A program made the position numbers and the translations under genes. This document shows, piece after piece, positions 1-4,993 of a DNA stretch of 9,403 nt (position 1 is its first letter; the number at the start of each line of letters is the position of its first letter). This DNA comes from Thermoflexia bacterium (lineage in GTDB: Bacteria > Chloroflexota > Anaerolineae > B4-G1 > SLSP01). The notes under the pieces are model-generated. The model had not been told where the DNA came from. It saw nothing but the letters and a program-made list of their open reading frames with translations, and made no database searches. Where the stretch lies: the NCBI GenBank assembly GCA_030605705.1, contig JAUWHU010000387.1, positions 1 to 9,403 on the forward strand, given 5' to 3'.

Positions 1-576
1 CTGTTCCTCTTCGCCTTCTGGCTCTACGCGGATGGCATCGGCACGATCATGAAGATGGCTACCATCTACGGGACGGAGATCGGCATCGGCATGACCGACC
101 TGGTAGGCGCGCTGCTGCTAACGCAGTTCGTGGGCGTGCCGTTCACCTTCCTTTTTGGGTGGCTGGCCCGGAAATTAGGCGCCAAACGCTCCATCTTCTT
201 AGCGTTGAGCGTCTACATGCTGGTATCCATCGGCGGCTACTTCATGACGGAACCGCTTCACTTCTGGATACTGGCCTTCACAGTGGGGACAGTGCAGGGA
301 GGCAGCCAGGCGCTCAGCCGCTCCCTCTTCGGTTCAATGGCCCCCAAGGCGCGCAGCGCGGAGTTCTTCGGCTTCTTCGACATCAGCTCCAAGTTCGCCG
401 GCATCGCCGGGCCGCTGCTCTTCGGCGTGGTCGGCCAGTTGACCGGCACCAGCCGTCTGAGCATCGTCTCGCTGGTCGTTTTCTTCATCGTGGGGATGCT
501 GTTGCTGCAAAAGGTGGACGAGAAGGAAGGCATCCGCATCGCGCAGGAGGAGAACCTGGCGGCGGGGATGGCGTAG
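1..576 (+). CDS. MFS transporter, Atg22/UMF1 family (C-terminal part)
   Basis: Reading frame 1 is open from the first base of the window, so the gene starts upstream; 191 residues are visible and the ATG at 49 is internal. The visible part holds several hydrophobic segments typical of the second half of a 12-helix MFS permease. A glycine- and serine-rich stretch (GGSQALSRSLFGS) is followed by the run AEFFGFFDISSKFAG, which is characteristic of the UMF1/Atg22-like family; family members are vacuolar amino-acid effluxers in yeast and uncharacterised permeases in bacteria. The protein ends in a short charged cytoplasmic tail (KVDEKEG...). The substrate cannot be read from the sequence. The TAG stop is followed within 10 bp by a heptad array and an interspersed repeat; no canonical intrinsic terminator is visible. 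Family assignment is firm, function is not. Confidence 0.9.
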   Translation: MFLFAFWLYADGIGTIMKMATIYGTEIGIGMTDLVGALLLTQFVGVPFTFLFGWLARKLGAKRSIFLALSVYMLVSIGGYFMTEPLHFWILAFTVGTVQGGSQALSRSLFGSMAPKARSAEFFGFFDISSKFAGIAGPLLFGVVGQLTGTSRLSIVSLVVFFIVGMLLLQKVDEKEGIRIAQEENLAAGMA

Positions 577-584
577 ACGGCAAT

Positions 585-619
585 GTGCAAATGGCAAATG
601 GCAAATGGCAAATGAGTCT
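585..619. repeat. 7-bp tandem array (unit TGGCAAA)
   Basis: Heptads from 585 read GTGCAAA, then TGGCAAA three times, then a decayed TGAGTCT. It starts 8 bp after the MFS stop codon and runs straight into the conserved end of the interspersed element at 614. Unit sequence differs from the other arrays in this window but the 7-bp period is the same. Confidence 0.85.
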
Positions 620-696
620 ACTGAAAAAACCGAGGATTTCACCACGGTACAGTGTGGGCAGGCAGTGCCCACAGCACAGAGATTTTAAATTTAGCG
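614..696 (+). repeat. Interspersed repeat element, copy A
   Basis: Shares with 4832-4908 (same strand) and 8793-8911 (opposite strand) a conserved end GAGTCTACTGAAAAAAC, a middle GGATTTCACCACRG, and a distal GAGATTTTAAA block. This copy and the minus-strand copy contain a perfect 8-bp-stem hairpin (arms TGTGGGCA 653-660 and TGCCCACA 666-673, 5-nt loop) that the 4832 copy lacks. No coding content is evident. The family name is unknown to me; it behaves like a REP/MITE-type intergenic repeat. Confidence 0.8.
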
Positions 697-717
697 TCCC
701 GAATAGTATCCCTGTAA

Positions 718-844
718 AGTATTGGTAGCCTTGTTAAGCGAAAAATTTACCGCAAGGGCGCAAAGAAAACGCAGAAAAACTTGGCGTTCTTTGCGCCTTT
801 GCGTTTTGGTGGTTTAAGTTGTCGTCTCCATGCTCACCAATACT
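718..844. repeat. Palindromic element with 9-bp terminal inverted repeats
   Basis: The ends AGTATTGGT (718-726) and ACCAATACT (836-844) are perfect inverted repeats. Inside lies a long palindrome: arm 751-767 (CGCAAGGGCGCAAAGAA) pairs with arm 787-803 with one mismatch in 17. It lies between the MFS stop and the MerR promoter. Open frames across it are products of the palindrome and are not believed to be genes. Confidence 0.65.
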
Positions 845-897
845 CAAGAGAGAGACTACCGAATCCCGAAAAACCGGGGAATTCTCAAATTTGGGTC

Positions 898-928
898 TTG
901 ACTCTCCTCCTACTGGAGGGCGTATAAT
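898..928 (+). promoter_or_regulatory. MerR-type promoter with 19-bp spacer and operator dyad
   Basis: A -35 box TTGACT (898-903) and a perfect -10 box TATAAT (923-928) are separated by 19 bp, the overlong spacer that MerR-family activators correct by DNA distortion. The spacer contains a dyad, CCTCC (906-910) and GGAGG (915-919) with a 4-bp centre, very near the middle of the spacer, the expected operator position. The architecture resembles BmrR/Mta-type promoters. The promoter reads into the regulator gene 974-1828, so autoregulation is the simplest reading. A start point near 935 would leave a leader of about 39 nt. Confidence 0.8.
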
Positions 929-973
929 GAAAGTACAGGCCTGTGTTTTACCAACGTACACGGAGTGAAACAG

Positions 974-1828
974 ATGTTCAAGATCGGAGAGTTTTCCAAA
1001 CTCAGTCAGGTACCGGTGAAAACCTTACGCTACTACGATGAGATCGGTCTGCTCACGGCAGCGGAGGTGGACCGTTTCACCAGCTACCGTAGCTATTCGG
1101 CCGACCAGTTGCCGCGTCTCAATCGCATCCTGGCGCTGAAGGAGCTGGGGCTTTCGCTGGCCCAGATCACCCGTCTGCTCGACGGTGACCTGTCACCCGA
1201 ACAGATCCGGGGGATGCTGCGGCTAAAGCAGGCTCAAATTCAGCAGCAGGTGCAAGAGGACCAAGCGCAACTGACTCGCGTCGAGTGGCGACTCAGACAA
1301 ATTGAAAAGGAAGGTACCATGTTAGATTACGAAGTTGTGCTCAAGGAAATTAACCCTCAAACAGTCGCGGGGATACGCGACACCATCCCCACTTACAGCA
1401 GTCAAGGCCCCCTGTGGGCAGAGTTATGCGCCTACCTGGCGCAGCACAAGGTCAAAGCCGCCGGCCCGTCGCTGACCCTCTACTACGACACCGAATATCG
1501 GGAACGCGATGTGGACGTGGAGACCCTCACGCCGGTCAGCACTCCGCTGCCGGAAAGTGACCGGGTGAAGGTCCGGGAGCTCCCCGGCGGGTTGATGGCC
1601 TGCGTCGTTCACCAGGGGGCGTATGACACCCTCGGCGAGGCCTACAGCCAGATACTCGCGTGGATTCAGGCCCACGGCTATCGCATCGTCGGCCCCAACC
1701 GGGATGTCTACCTGCGCTGCCCGGACAATGACTACACGGATTCCCTCGCCAGTGGCTACAAAGATTACCTGACGGAGGCCCCTGCCGATTACGTGACGGA
1801 GATACAAATCCCCGTCGCCAAGACGTAA
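974..1828 (+). CDS. MerR-family transcriptional regulator with GyrI-like effector domain
   Basis: The 284-residue product has an N-terminal MerR winged helix-turn-helix (about residues 1-70, with the signature VPVKTLRYYDEIGLL), a glutamine-rich dimerisation coiled coil (about 76-112), and a C-terminal GyrI-like small-molecule-binding domain (about 118-281), the layout of BmrR/TipA-type regulators that sense hydrophobic or cationic compounds. The effector cannot be deduced. I chose ATG 974 over the in-frame GTG 965 because a GGAG at 962-965 lies 8 bp upstream of 974 and the family typically begins MFKIGEF or similar. A further in-frame ATG at 1319 is preceded by GGAAGG (1309-1314) and could give a stand-alone ligand domain, as in TipA. 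No transporter or other target gene follows on this strand: the next gene is convergent. The promoter upstream is of MerR type, so the protein probably controls its own gene and possibly targets elsewhere. Confidence 0.93.
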   Translation: MFKIGEFSKLSQVPVKTLRYYDEIGLLTAAEVDRFTSYRSYSADQLPRLNRILALKELGLSLAQITRLLDGDLSPEQIRGMLRLKQAQIQQQVQEDQAQLTRVEWRLRQIEKEGTMLDYEVVLKEINPQTVAGIRDTIPTYSSQGPLWAELCAYLAQHKVKAAGPSLTLYYDTEYRERDVDVETLTPVSTPLPESDRVKVRELPGGLMACVVHQGAYDTLGEAYSQILAWIQAHGYRIVGPNRDVYLRCPDNDYTDSLASGYKDYLTEAPADYVTEIQIPVAKT

Positions 1829-1841
1829 CGTCCACGACTCA

Positions 1842-1880
1842 GCCCCCCGCTGTCTACAGCACCCACGACGGCAGGGGGGC
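1842..1880. terminator. GC-rich hairpin between convergent genes, candidate bidirectional terminator
   Basis: GCCCCCC (1842-1848) pairs with GGGGGGC (1874-1880), and the stem continues imperfectly through GCTGTC and GACGGC around a loop of about 12 nt. It starts 13 bp after the MerR stop and ends 8 bp before the transaldolase stop codon. The downstream tract on the plus strand (GATTTATTT) is only moderately T-rich, and the minus side lacks a T run, so termination efficiency is uncertain. Confidence 0.5.
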
Positions 1881-1888
1881 GCTGCGAT

Positions 1889-2545
1889 TTATTTCCCGGC
1901 GACTTTCTCCCAATCCTCCAAGAATTTCTTCAGGCCCGCGTCGGTAAAGGGGCTGGAGATCATCTTCTGCAGCACGGCGTAGGGCATGGTGAGAATATCC
2001 GCCCCGGCCAGCAGGGACTGGGTGACGTGGTAAGTGTTGCGGATGCTGGCTGCTAACACCTGGCAATCGAGGGCGTAGTTGTCGAAAACTGCGCGGGTCT
2101 CGCGCACCACCTCAATCCCGTCCAGGCCGGCATCGTCCAGGCGGCCAACGAAGATAGAGGCATAGCTCGCGCCCGCTTTCGCCGCCAGAAAAGCCTGGTT
2201 GGCGGAGAAGACGAGCGTGGCGTTGATGCGCCCGTTGGGCCAGCGAGAGATCACATTCATCGCCTTCAGCCCCTCCGGGATAATCGGTATCTTGACGTAG
2301 ACGTACTCCGACCAGGAAAGAATCTCCCGGGCCTCCTTGATCATCCCCGCCGCGTCAGTGCTGATGACTTCCGCGCTCACCGAACCACGGACGATCTCGA
2401 CGATCTTGAGTGTCTGCTCCTTGCGGTTCGCCGTTCCGGCCCGGAACATCAGCGAGGGGTTGGTGGTCACGCCATCCAAAATCCCCCAGGACGCTGCTTC
2501 TCGAATCTCCTCAATCTTAGCGGTATCCACGAATATCTGTGCCAT
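1889..2545 (-). CDS. tal: Transaldolase of the small TalC/FSA family
   Basis: This 218-residue cytoplasmic class I aldolase-fold enzyme has the usual length of the TalC/FSA family. Visible landmarks are Asp7 in FVDTA, the substrate loop TTNPSL (27-32), the Schiff-base lysine Lys85 in VKIP, NAT (108-110) and AAS (165-167). Members act as transaldolases in the pentose phosphate pathway or as fructose-6-phosphate aldolases. In E. coli FsaA the residue before the VNR motif is Tyr131, and the matching residue in transaldolases is Phe; here it is Phe132 (IFVGR), which favours transaldolase activity. The ATG is well supported: GGAGGAGAG (complement of 2551-2559) lies 5 bp upstream. The gene is alone on the minus strand, with its own promoter at 2639-2667, and faces the MerR gene tail to tail. 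Family is secure; transaldolase versus aldolase is inferred from one residue. Confidence 0.94.
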   Translation of the reverse strand: MAQIFVDTAKIEEIREAASWGILDGVTTNPSLMFRAGTANRKEQTLKIVEIVRGSVSAEVISTDAAGMIKEAREILSWSEYVYVKIPIIPEGLKAMNVISRWPNGRINATLVFSANQAFLAAKAGASYASIFVGRLDDAGLDGIEVVRETRAVFDNYALDCQVLAASIRNTYHVTQSLLAGADILTMPYAVLQKMISSPFTDAGLKKFLEDWEKVAGK

Positions 2546-2576
2546 TGAACCTCTCCTCCGGTGAAGTGAATGTAAG

Positions 2577-2604
2577 AGCCATCAGCGGTCAGCGTTCAGC
2601 CGTT
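2577..2604. repeat. 7-bp tandem array (unit AGCGGTC-like)
   Basis: Four consecutive heptads read AGCCATC, AGCGGTC, AGCGTTC, AGCCGTT. The array lies in the predicted untranslated leader of the transaldolase gene, 32 bp before its start codon. Degenerate but in register, with the same period as the other arrays here. Confidence 0.6.
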
Positions 2605-2638
2605 AGTAGAATCGCTACTGCGCTTTGCATTGGCCTAA

Positions 2639-2667
2639 ATTAAACCCTCGAAAGGACATTTAGTCAA
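2639..2667 (-). promoter_or_regulatory. Sigma-70-type promoter for the transaldolase gene
   Basis: On the minus strand TTGACT (complement of 2662-2667) and TTTAAT (complement of 2639-2644) are separated by exactly 17 bp. Each box matches the consensus at five of six positions. The start point would be near 2632, giving a leader of about 87 nt that includes the heptad array. Confidence 0.65.
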
Positions 2668-2693
2668 ATGGCAGAGGGGCAGAAGTGACACGT

Positions 2694-2785
2694 CTGCTCC
2701 GAAAAGCTCCCCGCCCCCGTCCCCGGGGGCGGGCTGGTGAGGGAACTCGCACATGTGGTGCCCCCGAGACGGGGGCTTGGAGCAG
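2694..2785. repeat. GC-rich multi-hairpin intergenic block
   Basis: A closing inverted repeat CTGCTCC (2694-2700) / GGAGCAG (2779-2785) encloses three hairpins: a perfect 10-bp stem (2710-2719 with 2724-2733, 4-nt loop), GCAC/GTGC around 2749-2761, and GCCCCC (2760-2765) / GGGGGC (2771-2776) with a 5-nt loop. The layout resembles a branched structured RNA or a composite REP-type repeat. No known RNA family was recognised, and the strand, if transcribed, is unknown. Confidence 0.55.
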
Positions 2786-2879
2786 TGTGAATGCGACTCT
2801 TACTCCAATGAAATAGCTCATCCGCCCCTTGCTGTCAGTCCCAGGTGTGGTATCTTTGAGGTTGAGCATTGAAATCATT

Positions 2880-3029
2880 GTATCTTCTCAATAATCCGAG
2901 GCGTCTCGAGCCGATCTTGCTCTTTTCTGCCACGAATTACACGAATTAACACAAAAAAGAAAGAAAAATTAGTGAAATTCGTGTAATTCGTGGCTGATTT
3001 TTGATTGCCCTCATTTTTCGAGAAGATAC
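2880..3029. mobile_element. MITE-like element with 14-bp terminal inverted repeats and a 19-bp palindromic core
   Basis: The left end GTATCTTCTCAATA (2880-2893) is matched in inverted orientation at 3016-3029 (12 of 14); at the tips, 12 bp (2878-2889 against 3020-3031) are perfect. The core is a perfect 19-bp inverted repeat, GCCACGAATTACACGAATT (2929-2947) against 2976-2994, around an A-rich loop. The same terminal repeat bounds a different core at 8378-8521. No transposase is encoded, so any movement would depend on a protein supplied in trans. A mobile origin is inferred from the end structure only. Confidence 0.6.
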
Positions 3030-3038
3030 AAATTGTTC

Positions 3039-3061
3039 AAACCTCCAAACTTAGGAGGTTT
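3039..3061 (+). promoter_or_regulatory. Leader hairpin before the transporter gene
   Basis: AAACCTCC (3039-3046) pairs perfectly with GGAGGTTT (3054-3061) around a 7-nt loop, followed by TTAT. It is terminator-like with a short T tract and lies 21 bp before the transporter start. It could be a weak attenuator, or the read-through terminator of something upstream. A known riboswitch aptamer is not recognised in front of it. Confidence 0.4.
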
Positions 3062-3082
3062 TATCGAAGGAGTTACGAAGAG

Positions 3083-3742
3083 ATGACTGTATCACGAGCA
3101 CCAGAGCACCCTTTCACGTGGGGCTTAGAGAGCACCTTGACCCGGTCGGGGATTTGGGTCATCGCAGCGTACATCGCCACGCAAATCCTCGCCGACATCG
3201 GCAGTCTGAAGATCGCGCTGGTGGCGGGCTTCAGCATTGACGGCGGGACTTTCATCTATCCGCTCACCTTCACCCTGCGGGATATGGTACACAAGTTGCT
3301 CGGTCGCCGGGCCGCGCGCACCGTCATCGTCGCCGCCGGCGTCATCAATTTGCTGATGGCGGCCTATTTCGCTTTCCTGAGCAACCTCACACCTGATCCC
3401 ATCTGGCCCTTGCAGAATGCTTTCGCCAGTGTTCTCAGCCCTGTATGGCGGATCGTCGTCGCCAGCATCGTCGCCGAGCTGGCGAGCGAGTTGTTAGACA
3501 CCGAAATCTATCATCTGTGGGTGACGCGGGTCACGCGGCGCTACCAATGGACGCGAGTCCTGGTCAGCAACAGCTTCAGCATCCCGTTAGATAGCCTCAT
3601 TTTCTGCTGGGGAGCGTTCGGCAACGTGCTGCCCGTGGCGGTGGTCTGGTCCATCTTCTGTGCCAATGTGCTGATCAAGGGGTTGACAACGCTGGTAAGC
3701 CTGCCGGGAATCTACCTGGTGCAGGAACGTGGGAAGGCATGA
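3083..3742 (+). CDS. Queuosine precursor transporter, VUT (YhhQ-like) family
   Basis: The 219-residue integral membrane protein has about six hydrophobic segments. Diagnostic stretches are the acidic TM motif ATQILADIG (32-40), the FIYPLTFTLRDMVHKLLGRRAAR block (about 57-79, a membrane segment followed by a basic loop), AELASELLDTEIYHLW (131-146) and the late SIPLDSLIFCWGAF (166-179). These are the conserved positions of the vitamin-uptake-transporter/YhhQ family, which imports preQ0 or preQ1 for queuosine synthesis. ATG 3083 is preceded at 10 bp by AAGGAG (3067-3072); the frame extends up to a TTG at 3005, but that extension runs through the end of the 2880-3029 element and is rejected. The era start codon lies 4 bp after this stop, so the two are an operon. 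A tgt gene lies 1.2 kb away in convergent orientation, consistent with a queuosine role. No strong promoter is visible upstream. Confidence 0.88.
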   Translation: MTVSRAPEHPFTWGLESTLTRSGIWVIAAYIATQILADIGSLKIALVAGFSIDGGTFIYPLTFTLRDMVHKLLGRRAARTVIVAAGVINLLMAAYFAFLSNLTPDPIWPLQNAFASVLSPVWRIVVASIVAELASELLDTEIYHLWVTRVTRRYQWTRVLVSNSFSIPLDSLIFCWGAFGNVLPVAVVWSIFCANVLIKGLTTLVSLPGIYLVQERGKA

Positions 3743-3746
3743 TCCA

Positions 3747-4781
3747 ATGACAAACAACGAAATCAAAAATGGGGAACGGACACCCGACGAGGCATCTCAG
3801 TCGCTGATTGAGCAATTTCTGGCCGAAGGCGACGTGGTGGGAGCAGAGGGCGTGACAGAGACCGACTGGCACTTGGAAGAACTGCCGGAAGGACACCGGT
3901 CGGGATTCGTGACGCTCGTCGGGCGGCCCAACGTGGGCAAGTCCACCCTCATCAACGCGCTAGTGGGGCAGAAGATCGCCATCGTCTCGCCCAAACCCCA
4001 AACGACCCGCAACCGCATCATCGGCATCCTCACCCAGCCCACGCACCAGATCATCTTCAGCGACACGCCCGGCATCCACCAGAAGCCGGGTCACAGGCTC
4101 AACCGGCTGATGATCGAGCAGGCCATCGCCGCCATCCCCGATGCCGACGTGCTCCTCTTCGTGGTAGATGTCTCCATGCAGCCACGGGATGAGGACCGGT
4201 TCATCGCCCGGCTGCTGCAAAAGAAGGCCGGCCGGTGCCCGATCTTTTTCGCGCTCAACAAAATGGATCGCTTGCCGTTGGAAGGAGCCAAAAAACGCAT
4301 CGAAAGCTACTGGGCGCTGTTGCCCCAGCACACCGAATCCATGCCCGTCAGCGCGCTGCGCGGCACCAACATCCAGAAGCTACTGGATCGCATCTTAGAG
4401 ATCATGCCCGCAGGCCCGCGCTACTATCCCGGCGATCAAATAACCGATCAGACCGAGAGACAGGTCGCAGCGGAACTGATCCGCGAAGCGGTGCTGCGCC
4501 AGACCTACCAGGAAGTGCCCCACGCCACCGCCGTCCTGGTGGAGGAGTTACAGACGCGGGACAACGGCGATACTTACATCGAGGCGCGAATCTGGGTGGA
4601 GCGCGAGTCGCAGAAGCCAATCATCATCGGGAAGAAAGGGCAACAGCTCAAGAAGATCGGGACGTCCGCCCGCCGGGAGCTGGAACGCTTCATCGGGGGC
4701 AAGGTCTACTTGGATCTGTGGGTCAAGGTCAAGCCCAAATGGCGGGATCACGGGGCCAGGTTGCGGGAGTTGGGGTTCTAA
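3747..4781 (+). CDS. era: GTPase Era
   Basis: Era is a 16S-rRNA-binding GTPase needed for 30S subunit maturation. All parts are visible in this 344-residue product: G1 GRPNVGKST (59-67), the G2 region PQTTRNR (84-90), G3 DTPG (106-109), G4 NKMD (171-174), G5 SAL (202-204), and a C-terminal type-II KH domain with the GKKG loop (295-298) and the closing VYLDLWVKVKPKWR. Compared with typical Era proteins of about 300 residues, this one carries about 50 extra N-terminal residues rich in Glu and Asp before the first beta strand (SGFVTLVGR). ATG 3747 follows the transporter stop by 4 bp and has GGAAGG (3732-3737) 9 bp upstream; an in-frame GTG at 3729 is less likely. It is the second gene of the transporter-era operon and ends 8 bp before a heptad array. 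Confidence 0.96.
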   Translation: MTNNEIKNGERTPDEASQSLIEQFLAEGDVVGAEGVTETDWHLEELPEGHRSGFVTLVGRPNVGKSTLINALVGQKIAIVSPKPQTTRNRIIGILTQPTHQIIFSDTPGIHQKPGHRLNRLMIEQAIAAIPDADVLLFVVDVSMQPRDEDRFIARLLQKKAGRCPIFFALNKMDRLPLEGAKKRIESYWALLPQHTESMPVSALRGTNIQKLLDRILEIMPAGPRYYPGDQITDQTERQVAAELIREAVLRQTYQEVPHATAVLVEELQTRDNGDTYIEARIWVERESQKPIIIGKKGQQLKKIGTSARRELERFIGGKVYLDLWVKVKPKWRDHGARLRELGF

Positions 4782-4788
4782 GAGAAGA

Positions 4789-4837
4789 GTTGCAAGTTAT
4801 GAGTTACGAGTTGAAAGTTGAAAGTCGAAAGTTACTC
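4789..4837. repeat. 7-bp tandem array (unit GTTGAAA-like)
   Basis: Seven heptads in register: GTTGCAA, GTTATGA, GTTACGA, GTTGAAA twice, GTCGAAA, GTTACTC. It begins 8 bp after the era stop and merges into the conserved end of interspersed element copy B. Confidence 0.85.
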
Positions 4838-4908
4838 TACTGGAAAATCAGGGATTTCACCACAGAGATTTTAAACTTGACCCTGAGAAGATTAACTCTT
4901 TGACGTGT
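4832..4908 (+). repeat. Interspersed repeat element, copy B (without hairpin module)
   Basis: It carries CTCTACTGGAAAATC, GGGATTTCACCACAGAG, GATTTTAAACTTGACCCTGA and TTTGACGTGT in the same order as the minus-strand copy at 8793-8911. The hairpin present in the other two copies (653-673 and 8849-8869) is missing here, so CACCACAGAG joins directly to ATTTTAAAC. Heptad arrays lie on both sides of this copy. Confidence 0.8.
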
Positions 4909-4923
4909 AAAACGGATATGTTT

Positions 4924-4993
4924 CACGCTTGACGTTTGACGCTTGACGTTTGACGCTTGTCGTTTGACGCTTGTCGTCTCACGCCTCACGTTT
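4924..4993. repeat. 7-bp tandem array (unit GACGCTT/GACGTTT) overlapping the tgt stop codon
   Basis: Ten heptads in perfect register: CACGCTT, GACGTTT, GACGCTT, GACGTTT, GACGCTT, GTCGTTT, GACGCTT, GTCGTCT, CACGCCT, CACGTTT. There is a secondary 14-bp alternation of CTT and TTT types. The last two units encode the C-terminal residues and TGA stop of tgt on the minus strand. Confidence 0.9.

Noticed and set aside
653..673. Intrinsic terminator of the MFS gene
   Set aside because: The hairpin is perfect but no T run follows on either strand, and the same hairpin occurs in element copy C away from any gene end.
734..961. 75-codon minus-strand open frame upstream of the MerR gene
   Set aside because: It translates the 751-803 palindrome and the MerR promoter, has no ribosome binding site and matches no family.
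2660..2878. 72-codon minus-strand open frame in the gap upstream of the transaldolase gene
   Set aside because: It covers the GC hairpin block and overlaps the transaldolase promoter; composition is Arg/Pro-rich noise.
2869..2895. Promoter TTGAAA ... AATAAT for the transporter-era operon
   Set aside because: The spacer is only 15 bp and the sequence overlaps the end of the transposon-like element; not better than chance.
3005..3082. N-terminal extension of the transporter from a TTG at 3005
   Set aside because: It runs through the end of the 2880-3029 element and the leader hairpin; ATG 3083 has a clear Shine-Dalgarno and gives the normal family length.
3000..3082. preQ1 class I riboswitch before the transporter
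   Set aside because: An AAACTTAGGAGG tail is reminiscent of one, but the required GGTTC-containing stem-loop and CACC segment upstream are missing.
4924..4993. CRISPR array
   Set aside because: Units are 7 bp without spacers, and no cas gene is present; none of the other repeats shows repeat-spacer alternation.
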